A stretch of 64,000 bases of DNA from Salipaludibacillus aurantiacus (lineage in GTDB: Bacteria; Bacillota; Bacilli; Bacillales; Salisediminibacteriaceae), in the NCBI RefSeq assembly GCF_900111295.1, contig NZ_FOGT01000007.1:62001-126000 (forward strand), read 5' to 3'. A program made the position numbers and the translations under genes. Below the pieces are notes generated by a model that saw nothing but the letters and a program-made list of their open reading frames with translations, did no database searches and had not been told where the DNA came from. The first letter of the stretch is position 1; each line of letters begins with the position of its first letter. Positions 24,407 to 33,378 of this stretch are shown in pieces.

Positions 24407-27100
24407 TTAATCAATGACTTGTTTAATAATATGGCCGGCTAACGGCTGACTTGTTAAATTTTCGAGCAGCTTCCATGTTGTGACGTAAACCGTACCTGTG
24501 CCTACACTCTGCTTAATAAAGGAACCGCCGACCTGGCCGATCCACCCTTCAAAATACACGCCAAGAATGTCACTTGTCTCGGCATAATGCGGATTACCGA
24601 AGAGGTAAACGGTTCTGCCGCCTTCTTTACTGTAATCAGTAAACGGAATAATGCAGTCAGGGTAAAGACCTTCCATTTCCCATCCCAGCTCTTTTCTTAT
24701 AGGCACTTCACCAAAAAATGTCTTATTTACAGCCTGCATAGAGGAAGAGCGCTGCCAGCTTTCCCCCGGAGGGAGCTGTTTGAACGAATAATAGCCTTTA
24801 TTCGGTATCTCATCGCCTTGTTCGGCAAAAAACACAACTGTCTTTCCTTCTCTCGTCCCTTGGGCCGCTTCAGGAGTCCATTCTGCTGCCAGAATGACCT
24901 CAGCCTCGCTAACAGAATCAACAGCTGTTCCTCCCATTTGTTCGAAAGCCTGAACAGTTTCCGATGACAAAGCTGCCGGATAAAAACGGCACGACAGATT
25001 TTTAACCTTTGGAGCAAACATCAATTCTTCTGTTACTTCACAGTTGTTCCCCCCGTTCTCAACAAACTGAAGACGAAGATCTTTTAATTCAGGTCCTGTT
25101 ACTTCCGGAACCGAAAAACGAATGGCTTCCTTAAGTTCAGTGACTGGCTCCGCGTTAAGGTGAACAGGGAAAGATCCCTTCAAATCTGTTCCCGGAATCC
25201 CCCAATGCACGTCTCCTTTCAAGGAATGATGACTGTGGTTGGAAAAATAGAGGTCGATGACCAGCGTATCACCGCACCAGGCATTTCTTTTAGAAACCTC
25301 CGGCACCACGATCACTTCCCCATTAAATGTGCGCATCTCTTCCGGCTTAAATTTCGGTTGGCGCAAATAGTCCAGCCAGCCGTTTGTTTCCCACTCCACA
25401 TCGGTAAATTCGGTAACGACATACCCGCTCAGATCTTTTCGTTTTCTCATTTCCTGAATCAAAGATTTAATGCCACGGAACATCCGCTTTCGGGACACAT
25501 CAGTTAGTTCATTGAAATCCTTGAACATATGATCAAATTGAAACCTTTGAAAATTCACTTCTGCTGTTTTCGGAGATTTATAGTCTTCATTATGCGTCTC
25601 ATCACCCTGGTTTTGAAACCACCATGGCTCTCCTCCATAATGTTTAAATAATTTTTCTACATCCGGCAGGCCCCACATGCCAAATTCTGAAACGATGACC
25701 GGTTCCTGCCTCGACTCAAACCCATCCACGAAATTTAATGTTTTGTCTCCGACTATAAATGTATCGAGGTCTTTCTCCCATTCTTCTTTTTGTTCAGGCA
25801 TCGTAAAGTAGCGATGATAGTCATTTATATCTGTCTTTACGTGAATCCACCCTGAATTATCACAAATTAAACGGGACGGATCCATTTGTTTAACCCGGTC
25901 AAACAGTTCCTCTACGTGAGTTTGTTTTTCTTCATCCTTTGACAAAGTCCATTCCAGGCCCCATTCTTCGTTATACAGAGACCAGATAATAATGGAAGGG
26001 TGATTGTAATCCCTTTGGATCATGGCTTCCAGATCCTGTTCAAACCGTTTCGTTCCCTGCTTCGTCCATTTAATATAATTCGGTGGCTCGGCCCAGATAA
26101 GCATTCCCAGGCGGTCTGCCCAGTAAAGATAGCGCGGCAGTTCAATTTTAATGTGTTTCCGGAGCATATTAAGGCCCATTTTTTTGGCTTGTTTAATTTC
26201 GTTAATAATGTACTCATCCGACGGGGCCGAATAAATCGTATCAGGATAGTAAGCCTGGTCAAGCGCTCCCCGTAGGTACAATGGCTTACCGTTTAAATAG
26301 AGCGTCCCTTCACTGAATGAAATATGGCGCATGCCAAAGACCGCTGAGTCTTCCTCTCCATTCTTAATCCCGGCTTTAATCTCGTACAGGGCGGGATGAT
26401 CGGGCGACCACTGTTCCGCGCCTTTCATTGAAAAAGCAAAAGTATTCTTTTTTTCCGGCAGAGTCACTTCCAGCCGTGTGGCCTGGTCCTTATCGCTGTC
26501 ATCCGGATATGGCGTACAGCTGATATGTGCCAAAACAGGCTCCAGCGGTTTTTCGGACAAAGTGACGGTCACTTTCGCTTCTTCGTTATCGCAATCAGGT
26601 GTTACATGAATGCTTTCAATAAACAGTTCCTCATTTATTTCGAGCCAGACGTCCTGCCAGATTCCGCTCACTCTTGTATACCAGCTGCCTTGTTTTCCGA
26701 TTGGAATCTCTGCATTATCCTGAGGATCATATACTCGGACGACGATTCGCTGCTGGCCGGTTTCATTTAACTTATCCGTGATATCAATTGAAAAAGGGGT
26801 AAACCCTCCCTCATGGCTTCCTGCATATTTCCCGTTGATCCATACCATCGCTTCATAATCGACAGCTGCAAAATGGAGGTGAATTTTTTTTCCTGTCCCG
26901 GGCTGATCGATACTCACTTCCTTTTCGTACCACGCCATACCTGTATAATGAAGCAGGCTGCCGCCCTCAGTCTGCCAAATATGCGGGACAGTTACTTCCA
27001 TTCCCTGCGGCAGGCCCTCCTGCCAGGACTCCCTTTCCCCGGTTTGAGCCGGGTCTTTATTAAATTTCCAAACACCGTTAAGGTCTATTTTTTTTTCCAT
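24407..27100 (-). CDS. glycoside hydrolase family 2 protein (beta-galactosidase/glucuronidase type)
   Basis: An 897-residue cytoplasmic glycosidase. The N-terminal sugar-binding jelly roll includes HFAAVDYEAMVWINGKYAG, then the immunoglobulin-like domain and the TIM barrel. The acid/base Glu lies in SLYNEEWGL (about residue 380) and the nucleophile in VSEFGMWGLP (about 470). A C-terminal extension of about 300 residues follows. There is no signal peptide, so it acts on an imported oligosaccharide or glycoside, supplied by the ABC importer encoded just upstream. GGAGGG lies about 7 bases before ATG. The sugar specificity (galactoside, glucuronide or mannoside) cannot be told. Confidence 0.9.
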   Translation of the reverse strand: MEKKIDLNGVWKFNKDPAQTGERESWQEGLPQGMEVTVPHIWQTEGGSLLHYTGMAWYEKEVSIDQPGTGKKIHLHFAAVDYEAMVWINGKYAGSHEGGFTPFSIDITDKLNETGQQRIVVRVYDPQDNAEIPIGKQGSWYTRVSGIWQDVWLEINEELFIESIHVTPDCDNEEAKVTVTLSEKPLEPVLAHISCTPYPDDSDKDQATRLEVTLPEKKNTFAFSMKGAEQWSPDHPALYEIKAGIKNGEEDSAVFGMRHISFSEGTLYLNGKPLYLRGALDQAYYPDTIYSAPSDEYIINEIKQAKKMGLNMLRKHIKIELPRYLYWADRLGMLIWAEPPNYIKWTKQGTKRFEQDLEAMIQRDYNHPSIIIWSLYNEEWGLEWTLSKDEEKQTHVEELFDRVKQMDPSRLICDNSGWIHVKTDINDYHRYFTMPEQKEEWEKDLDTFIVGDKTLNFVDGFESRQEPVIVSEFGMWGLPDVEKLFKHYGGEPWWFQNQGDETHNEDYKSPKTAEVNFQRFQFDHMFKDFNELTDVSRKRMFRGIKSLIQEMRKRKDLSGYVVTEFTDVEWETNGWLDYLRQPKFKPEEMRTFNGEVIVVPEVSKRNAWCGDTLVIDLYFSNHSHHSLKGDVHWGIPGTDLKGSFPVHLNAEPVTELKEAIRFSVPEVTGPELKDLRLQFVENGGNNCEVTEELMFAPKVKNLSCRFYPAALSSETVQAFEQMGGTAVDSVSEAEVILAAEWTPEAAQGTREGKTVVFFAEQGDEIPNKGYYSFKQLPPGESWQRSSSMQAVNKTFFGEVPIRKELGWEMEGLYPDCIIPFTDYSKEGGRTVYLFGNPHYAETSDILGVYFEGWIGQVGGSFIKQSVGTGTVYVTTWKLLENLTSQPLAGHIIKQVID

Positions 27101-27117
27101 AATGGTCCCTCCGTCAT

Positions 27118-27942
27118 TTACTTGATCCCGGTCATGGCAATTCCTTTAATAATCTGTTTCTGGAATATCAGAAAGAAGATTAACGCAGGAATACTCGCCA
27201 GCACATTGGCAGCCATAGGTACAGTTAAGTCAGTTGTGAAACTGCTTTGAAAGGTAGGGATGGCTACCGGCAGCGTCATCATACTCTGGTCATTGGCTAC
27301 GAGAAGCGGCCAGAGAAAGTTGTTCCATGATTGCACGAATATAAATATGGCCAGCGCTGCCATTGAGGTGCGGGACAGCGGTAAAAAGATACTCCACCAG
27401 ATTCTCAGCAAGTTAGCCCCATCAATTTTAGCGGCTTCCATGAGATCATTCGGGATGCCGTCATAAAACTGCTTGAGTATTAATACACCAAGAGGCAGAG
27501 CGATTCCCGGAAGAATAAGAGCAGGATAGCTGTTCACCCATCCTAACTGGACAATCATTTCATATAAAGGGACAATCGTCGCTTCCACCGGAACCATTAA
27601 CCCGGCCAGAATTAACAGAAATATAAAAGTTTTTCCCTTAAAAGGAATCCGTGAAATGGCAAATGCCGCAAGTGAGCTTAATAAAAGCGTCCCTGCTGTT
27701 TGAATAACGCCAACAATGACGCTGTTAATCGTCCACCTCCAAATCATTGATGACTCCTGAACTCTCACATAACTTTCCATTGTGTAAGGCGGGGTAAGCA
27801 GTTCTCCAATGACAGTAACAATTGAGTTGATCGGCTTAAAAGACACCCAAAACATCCAAATGATCGGAATCAGCATAATGGCTACAAGCCCGTAAGCCGC
27901 AATATATGCCGGTAAACGAGTTGATCTGACTTTGTTTTTCAT
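27118..27942 (-). CDS. sugar ABC transporter permease (MalG/UgpE family)
   Basis: A 274-residue permease with six predicted helices and the EAA loop near EAAKIDGANLLRIWWSIFLPL, which contacts the ATPase. It follows the MalF-type permease by about 13 bp with AAGGGGGG before ATG and precedes the GH2 gene by 17 bp. No ATPase gene lies in the operon; a shared MsmX-type ATPase elsewhere probably serves, as in other Bacilli. Confidence 0.92.
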   Translation of the reverse strand: MKNKVRSTRLPAYIAAYGLVAIMLIPIIWMFWVSFKPINSIVTVIGELLTPPYTMESYVRVQESSMIWRWTINSVIVGVIQTAGTLLLSSLAAFAISRIPFKGKTFIFLLILAGLMVPVEATIVPLYEMIVQLGWVNSYPALILPGIALPLGVLILKQFYDGIPNDLMEAAKIDGANLLRIWWSIFLPLSRTSMAALAIFIFVQSWNNFLWPLLVANDQSMMTLPVAIPTFQSSFTTDLTVPMAANVLASIPALIFFLIFQKQIIKGIAMTGIK

Positions 27943-27955
27943 CCAGCTTCCCCCC

Positions 27956-28900
27956 TTAATCTTCTTTTTTGATTAACAATTTGTATTGGATAAAAGCAAA
28001 AATCATCATCACAAGAAAAAGAACGTAGGATACCGCGGAGGCATATCCGGGGTTCCAGTTCCTGAAACCGAGTTCATAAATATACTGAACAAGCGGACGG
28101 GTCGACGTGCCGGGGCCCCCGCCAGTCATAAGCCACGGCTGCCCAAATAGTTTAAAAGAGGCGACCGACTGCAGGATCACGACTAATGTGAGAACACCGC
28201 GCAGCGAAGGGAGGGTAATGTGCCAAAATTTCTGCCAGGCATTGGCACCGTCCATATCCGCTGCTTCATACCACTCTTCTGAAATATCCTGGAGGCCTGC
28301 TAAAAACAGGACCATATTAAAACCAACTGTCCACCAAAGTGTCGCTATTAAAATAGACATCCAGGCCAGTGCGGTTTCTCCGAGCCAGAAAATCTCGCCG
28401 TCAATCAGCCCAATGGATCTGAGTATTTCATTTAACAGCCCGGTATACGGCTGAAAAATAAACACGAAAATACTCGCCATAACTGAAATTGACAGCATGT
28501 ATGGAACGAAAAAGGCCGCCCGTATAAATGTTGTTCCTTTTAATCCCATGTTAACGAGCAAGGCCATCAAAAGCCCAAGTACAACAATAGAAGGGGTGGA
28601 AATAAGTACAAAGAGGACTGTGTTCCACAATGCCTCCCAAAAGTAAACATCGGTTAACATCGTCATATAATTGCTTAACCCTACAAATTCCCTGTCCCCG
28701 CCAAATCCGCCCGTTGTCAAGCTTATAATAAACCCTTCAACGATCGGGTAGACCATAAAAATGAGATATAAAAGGACAAACGGCAGAAGAAACAACCATG
28801 CGGTTAAGTTTGTTTTCCAGATCTCACGTTTCTTTATTTTGCTGAGTCTCATTTCCTTCTTCTGAATATCGTTTGCTTCCACATCTGTTAATTTTTGCAA
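27956..28900 (-). CDS. sugar ABC transporter permease (MalF/UgpA family)
   Basis: A six-helix permease of about 314 residues with the EAA loop in DMDGANAWQKFWHITLPSL. The start is taken as TTG 28900, 7 bases after AGGGGGTGA; an open frame begins at 28939 inside the intercistronic stem-loop and is less likely. It pairs with the MalG-type protein next to it and the binding protein before it. Confidence 0.88.
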   Translation of the reverse strand: MQKLTDVEANDIQKKEMRLSKIKKREIWKTNLTAWLFLLPFVLLYLIFMVYPIVEGFIISLTTGGFGGDREFVGLSNYMTMLTDVYFWEALWNTVLFVLISTPSIVVLGLLMALLVNMGLKGTTFIRAAFFVPYMLSISVMASIFVFIFQPYTGLLNEILRSIGLIDGEIFWLGETALAWMSILIATLWWTVGFNMVLFLAGLQDISEEWYEAADMDGANAWQKFWHITLPSLRGVLTLVVILQSVASFKLFGQPWLMTGGGPGTSTRPLVQYIYELGFRNWNPGYASAVSYVLFLVMMIFAFIQYKLLIKKED

Positions 28901-28928
28901 TTTTCTGTCACCCCCTGTTAATAAAGAG

Positions 28929-28956
28929 GAGGGGTGCAAATGAATTGCATCCCCTC
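28929..28956 (-). other. intercistronic stem-loop after the sugar-binding-protein gene
   Basis: GAGGGGTGCAA pairs with TTGCATCCCCTC (one bulge). It lies 7 bases after the binding-protein stop and before the first permease, without a U-run, as in the TRAP operons. Confidence 0.7.
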
Positions 28957-28962
28957 ATTAAA

Positions 28963-30243
28963 TTAATTTTGCTCAATTGCGTTCTGAGCATTCCTCTCCG
29001 CTGTCTCAAGTCCTTCTTCCGGCGTCATATCGCTGTTTAATACTTGAGAGAACTGCTGGATCATGACATCATTAACAGCTCCTAAAGCGGGGTGGTTAGG
29101 CATATACTCAACGTCTGCCAAAACATCCGCATATCCCGGGCGGTAGTCAAGCTCCAGATAGTCTTCTGATTCAAGTATGGCCGGCTTGGATGGCACATGG
29201 CCTGCCTGTGCCCAGTACGCCCCATTATCAGCTAACCAGTCCGCAAATATAAGCGCGGCTTTTTTCTGTTCTTCACTATCCTGGGAAGGTAAAATCAGCG
29301 TATGGGAATCTCCCCATGCTTTGCTGTCGTCAAACAGCTGAGGAATAGGGCTGGCACCAAACTCCAGTCCTTCTTCCTGCTCGTAGTTACCCGTTGCCCA
29401 GACACCCGCAAAGTTAAAAGCGGCTCTTCCCGAACGGAATAAATCATAACCGTTAGTGACATTTTTCGGCCATAAATCTTCTTCAACCATATTTTTCATT
29501 GTTGTTAAAGCTTCTATCCCTTCAGGACTGTTCATGACGGCTTCATCACCTTCAATATACGAGCCGCCAAGCTGGGCGTTCATCGTATACCAGATCCAGA
29601 AAGGGTAAACTTCATTTGTATTAGAAACAAACGGAAACACGTCATCAGCTACGTTTTCTTCAATAGTTTTTAAGTCTTCAATAAACTGGCCTATTCCTCC
29701 GTCAAGTGCATATTCGCCGTCTTCGTTGAGAAGCCCGGCCTCTTCCAGGTACGCTTTGTTGTAGTACATAATAAGCGCATGAGCATCCAAAGGAACTGCA
29801 TAATGCGCATCATCAAAGATGGTCGCGTCTATCTGGTTTTCACTATACTCTGACCAGTCGACATCTGCTTCGCCAGCTAACTCATCCAATGCTTCCACAT
29901 TACCGCCAGGGACTAATTCAATAAGACGCGACGCATGGGCAATCGCTACATCCGGGCCAGTTTGTGAATTCATCGCCGTTCTGAGTTTTGTGTAATATTC
30001 TTCCCATTCAATATTGAGCATGCTAACCTCGATATCTTCGTGCTCGTCATTAAACTGACCTACGAGATTTTCCATATACTCTCCGTCACCGCCGCTGAAA
30101 GGAACCCAGTAATTAAGGTCCACTTGTGAAGCGCTTTCATTTTCTTCCGCGCTTGAACCTTCTCCTTCACCTTCTGCGCCACATCCAACAAGACTGATTA
30201 CAACTATTAATGAGACCGACAATGCCAACAAATAATTTCTCAC
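28963..30243 (-). CDS. sugar ABC transporter substrate-binding lipoprotein
   Basis: A 426-residue UgpB/MalE-type binding protein. The lipobox LVGC places the lipidated Cys near residue 21, followed by a Glu/Ser-rich linker. The domain has VDLNYWVPFSGGDGEYMENL at the ligand side and the internal signature AFNFAGVWATGNYEQE. The start is GTG with AAGGGGG about 10 bases upstream. It is the first gene after a good sigma-A promoter at 30286-30314. Confidence 0.92.
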   Translation of the reverse strand: MRNYLLALSVSLIVVISLVGCGAEGEGEGSSAEENESASQVDLNYWVPFSGGDGEYMENLVGQFNDEHEDIEVSMLNIEWEEYYTKLRTAMNSQTGPDVAIAHASRLIELVPGGNVEALDELAGEADVDWSEYSENQIDATIFDDAHYAVPLDAHALIMYYNKAYLEEAGLLNEDGEYALDGGIGQFIEDLKTIEENVADDVFPFVSNTNEVYPFWIWYTMNAQLGGSYIEGDEAVMNSPEGIEALTTMKNMVEEDLWPKNVTNGYDLFRSGRAAFNFAGVWATGNYEQEEGLEFGASPIPQLFDDSKAWGDSHTLILPSQDSEEQKKAALIFADWLADNGAYWAQAGHVPSKPAILESEDYLELDYRPGYADVLADVEYMPNHPALGAVNDVMIQQFSQVLNSDMTPEEGLETAERNAQNAIEQN

Positions 30244-30285
30244 GTTTTAATACCCCCTTAGTAATGTGGTCTTGCTCATGGGATT

Positions 30286-30314
30286 ATTGTAACACCTTTT
30301 CTTGTTTTATTCAA
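30286..30314 (-). promoter_or_regulatory. sigma-A promoter of the sugar ABC/GH2 operon
   Basis: On the minus strand TTGAAT, a 17-base spacer and TACAAT. The start should be near 30279, giving a short leader before the GTG at 30243. The adjacent ArsR-type regulator is the likely controller. Confidence 0.75.
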
Positions 30315-30339
30315 ACTTTTTTGAAAATAAAAATCAAAG

Positions 30340-30362
30340 AAAATACTGCCATTTATGGCAGC
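30340..30362 (-). terminator. weak terminator after the ArsR-type regulator
   Basis: The palindrome CTGCCATTTATGGCAG (30347-30362) is followed on the minus strand by TATTTTCTTT. It begins about 14 bases beyond the regulator stop. Confidence 0.5.
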
Positions 30363-30375
30363 AGCGATTCAGGCC

Positions 30376-31305
30376 TCACTCTTCATAATGTTGACTGTGA
30401 CGCACTCTCACAAGCAAATCCTGGTCGTAATTCCCAAATTTAGCTCCGAATAAATTTAATCCTCCCCGGTTAACAGCATCTTTTTTTATACCAAGTTTTA
30501 TGGAAATAAAAGGCATCTCGTGTATGTTTAAATCTTTTATAGTTGTGTCACGGTTTAAATGCATGCCATCGAGAAAGCAGCCTTGCTCTGTTATTTTAAA
30601 GTTCTTCAGCATGCCGTACTGGGTGTAGTTTATCAGCCACCAATCCGGCGTCAGGAACCCTCTTTCACCGCCAAAGTCACTGGGGGACGTCCATGTCCCT
30701 GCTTCAACCCCGTTAACCCATAACGTGATATCCGACGGCCAGTCCATTTTATGATAAGGCGCTTCTGAACATAATTCCGCTGTGAATTCGAACTCCGTCG
30801 CACGGGAGCCCCGGGGCAGTCGGTTAGGGAAACGGTATTCCACATAGCCATCCCTGAAAAAAATTAATTGCGCTTTTTTCCTGTCAGGCTCATAAAACGA
30901 GCGCGGATCGTCCTGAATGCCAATATAATCGTCTTCCCCTACAATCCCGCAGCTCGGTTTTACTTGGCAGTCAACAAATTCTCCAATAGGCATTTCCATT
31001 ATGATTTCATTTTTCTCTTCATTATGTTCCTTTTGGAAAAGCTCCACCATGATCCTGTCATAATTGATGGAATTTACTTTCTGTGTTCCACGCCCAGGCA
31101 CCATTTCAGTTGAAATCAAATTCACATCTTCAAGCTTTTTAACGTTTGCCGCTGTCGTTGAAAAAGGCAGATTTAACTTTTCAGCCAGTTCATTTACGTT
31201 GTGAGGTTTTTCACTTAAAATCTTTAAAATTTCCATTCTATGTTTATTAGCTATCGCTTTACTTATATCGAGTGCGTTATCGAAATTCAGGTAAAGTGTT
31301 TTCAT
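30376..31305 (-). CDS. ArsR-type HTH regulator with C-terminal sensor domain
   Basis: A 309-residue regulator. Residues about 10-80 form an ArsR/MarR-like winged helix (AIANKHRMEILKILSEKP, NELAEKLNLPFSTTAANVKKLE). The remaining 220 residues are mostly beta-strand, with FPNRLPRGSRATEFEFTAEL and DITLWVNGVEAGTW, and resemble a jelly-roll ligand domain. The start is ATG 31305 rather than 31314, since GGATGGGG then lies before it. It sits directly upstream of the sugar ABC/GH2 genes, so control of them is likely. Ligand unknown. Confidence 0.82.
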   Translation of the reverse strand: MKTLYLNFDNALDISKAIANKHRMEILKILSEKPHNVNELAEKLNLPFSTTAANVKKLEDVNLISTEMVPGRGTQKVNSINYDRIMVELFQKEHNEEKNEIIMEMPIGEFVDCQVKPSCGIVGEDDYIGIQDDPRSFYEPDRKKAQLIFFRDGYVEYRFPNRLPRGSRATEFEFTAELCSEAPYHKMDWPSDITLWVNGVEAGTWTSPSDFGGERGFLTPDWWLINYTQYGMLKNFKITEQGCFLDGMHLNRDTTIKDLNIHEMPFISIKLGIKKDAVNRGGLNLFGAKFGNYDQDLLVRVRHSQHYEE

Positions 31306-31479
31306 AGTCCCCATCCTTTTGTTACTTGTTTTCTTATAATAAGTATAGCTTGATTAAAAGGCTCTGTCACATGCTTTGAAAGGACCAGTTTATGGAATAG
31401 GGATTTTCCCACGCGGTTATTACATAAGCGTCCCCTCTTCAGCGAGTTTGAACACTCATTTTTATTACCACCTTAAGCG

Positions 31480-31509
31480 TAAGAAAACCCGCCTTTTTTT
31501 AAAAGACGG
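31480..31509 (-). terminator. rho-independent terminator of the hydrolase/TRAP operon
   Basis: On the minus strand CCGTCTTT pairs with AAAGGCGG (one G-U pair), followed by GTTTTCTT. It lies about 12 bases past the DctM stop. Confidence 0.75.
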
Positions 31510-31520
31510 ATTTAACAAAG

Positions 31521-32795
31521 CTAATCAAACAGCCCCGGCAGCCATAGAACGCTTGCCGGCAAAAATGAAATAACGAGAATAACAACGATTCCTGCCAGAA
31601 AATAAGGCAAAACGTCTTTGACTGTCTGTTCTATTTTTACTTTGGCAATAAAGCAGGAAATGAAAAGCGTCGCTCCCACCGGAGGAGTGAACATTCCTAA
31701 AGCCAGTGTCACAAGCATGATCATAGCAAAGTGCATCGCATCCATGCCGACAATATCTGTCGCTATCGGCATAAAAATCGGGATGAACAAAAATAAGTTC
31801 GGCACAAGTTCCATAATCATTCCTGCGACAAGCATAATTCCTACCATAACAAGCAAGAGGCCCCATGGAGGCAGGCCGAAACCTTCCAAACTATCAGCGA
31901 TCATCGCAGGGATTCCCTCGGAAATGAGCACCCAGGTAAAAATCATAGAGGCGCAGATAGTCACCATGACGATGCTCGTCCCTCTCGCAGTATCTTTCAG
32001 CGAAATTAAAATATTTCTCCAGTTAAGCGTTCTGTAAACAAACAAGCCGATTATCAAAGCATATACAACAGCAAGTGAGGCAGCTTCTGTCGCAGTCGCA
32101 ACCCCTGAGATAATTGCCCAAATCAGCAGAATAGGCAAAACAAGCGCTAATGCCGCATGCCGGAAGTTCCGTATGAATTCCTTGAATGTCGGCTTTGTTT
32201 CACTCGGATACCCCCGTTTTAAGGCAATTAAGACGGTGGTCCCCAAATAAGCAAGACCGACCAGCACCCCCGGAATAATCCCGGCAATAAACATTTCGCC
32301 AACCGATAAATTAGCAAGCCAGGCAATAATGATCATTGTAGAACTGGGCGGGATAATAATTCCCACCACAGAACTTGACGCATTAATAGAAGCAGCAAAC
32401 TTTGCGCTGTAGCCTTTCCGCTTCATCTCCGGAATGAGCACGCTTCCTGTTGAAGCCGCATCGGCAACCGACGAGCCGGAGACCCCGGCCATGCCCATAC
32501 TTGTCACGACAGACACGCACCCTAACCCGCCGGGAAGCTGGCGGACCATAGAGTCTGCCACTTTAATGATCCGCTGGGCGATGTTCCCGTGAATCATTAA
32601 ATTTCCCGCAAGAATGAAAAACGGTATAGCCAGAAAAGCGAATGACTGTGTATTTGAGAAGAAACGCTGAGCGAGCATTTCAAGCGGAATGCCTGCTGTA
32701 AGAATATAGATAAGCGCTGACGTTCCCATAGCGAAAGCGATCGGAACTCCCAGGACGAGCAGAAGAAAAAAACTAGCGATCATGACCCAAATCAT
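31521..32795 (-). CDS. TRAP transporter large permease (DctM)
   Basis: A permease of about 424 residues with 12 helices. Motifs are IPFFILAGNLMIHGNIAQR, GMAGVSGSSVADAASTG and the IIPPSSTMIIIAW segment found in the DctM ion-transport family. The start is ATG 32795, 9 bases after GGAGG; ATG 32804 has no spacer. It overlaps the end of the small permease gene by about 23 bp. With DctQ and DctP it forms a Na+-coupled importer for an organic acid, possibly a ureido acid judged from the hydrolase gene. Confidence 0.93.
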   Translation of the reverse strand: MIWVMIASFFLLLVLGVPIAFAMGTSALIYILTAGIPLEMLAQRFFSNTQSFAFLAIPFFILAGNLMIHGNIAQRIIKVADSMVRQLPGGLGCVSVVTSMGMAGVSGSSVADAASTGSVLIPEMKRKGYSAKFAASINASSSVVGIIIPPSSTMIIIAWLANLSVGEMFIAGIIPGVLVGLAYLGTTVLIALKRGYPSETKPTFKEFIRNFRHAALALVLPILLIWAIISGVATATEAASLAVVYALIIGLFVYRTLNWRNILISLKDTARGTSIVMVTICASMIFTWVLISEGIPAMIADSLEGFGLPPWGLLLVMVGIMLVAGMIMELVPNLFLFIPIFMPIATDIVGMDAMHFAMIMLVTLALGMFTPPVGATLFISCFIAKVKIEQTVKDVLPYFLAGIVVILVISFLPASVLWLPGLFD

Positions 32796-33312
32796 CCAGG
32801 GCATCCTCCTCTCGCGGCACATCTAATTTGTTCAAAAGAATCATCACGATCTGATAAATAAGAATAATACTGATAAAAATGAAAGCGACTGTCACTGAGG
32901 CTGAAAGCCACCCTCTCGATATTCTCATCACCGGCATAATCTGGTTTGACACATTATCCACATAACGGAAGCTGGCAACCGCCATATAAACTGAAAAGAA
33001 CAGCATAACCACTTTTGAAAAGAGAAAGAGTATTTTCTGCAGTCTGTAAGGCAGCTGGTCGCGGAAATAAGAGACGGCCAGATGGCCATCCTGTTTCGTC
33101 ACACTGATTGCCGCCACAAAAATCAGCCATGGAAATAAAAGCTGGGTCAATTCGTTAGAAAAGACAAGCGGTGCACGAAAGACATACCGGCTGAGCACTT
33201 CTCCGAATACGGTAATCGTTAATCCGATCAGCAGTACAGAAGCGGCAAGTTCTGTCCAGTCAATTATATATTCAAACCAGTTCTTCTTTTTCTGCGTATT
33301 CGTCTGAGCCAA
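32773..33312 (-). CDS. TRAP transporter small permease (DctQ)
   Basis: A 179-residue four-helix DctQ protein with the RYVFRAPLVFSNELTQLLFPW segment typical of the family. The start is TTG 33312, 8 bases after GGAGG. It lies between the receptor and the large permease, overlapping the latter, so the two permeases are translationally coupled. Confidence 0.92.
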   Translation of the reverse strand: MAQTNTQKKKNWFEYIIDWTELAASVLLIGLTITVFGEVLSRYVFRAPLVFSNELTQLLFPWLIFVAAISVTKQDGHLAVSYFRDQLPYRLQKILFLFSKVVMLFFSVYMAVASFRYVDNVSNQIMPVMRISRGWLSASVTVAFIFISIILIYQIVMILLNKLDVPREEDALDDLGHDR

Positions 33313-33337
33313 ACCAACTACCTCCTTAAGAACAGAA

Positions 33338-33359
33338 GGGGCCCGTCGAAACAGGCCCC
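33338..33359 (-). other. intercistronic stem-loop after DctP
   Basis: GGGGCC and GGCCCC form a GC-rich stem with a loop of about 10 bases between the DctP stop and the DctQ ribosome site. No U-run follows. It probably protects the receptor mRNA or lowers permease expression. Confidence 0.65.
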
Positions 33360-33378
33360 ACGTGTTTGAATCACCATT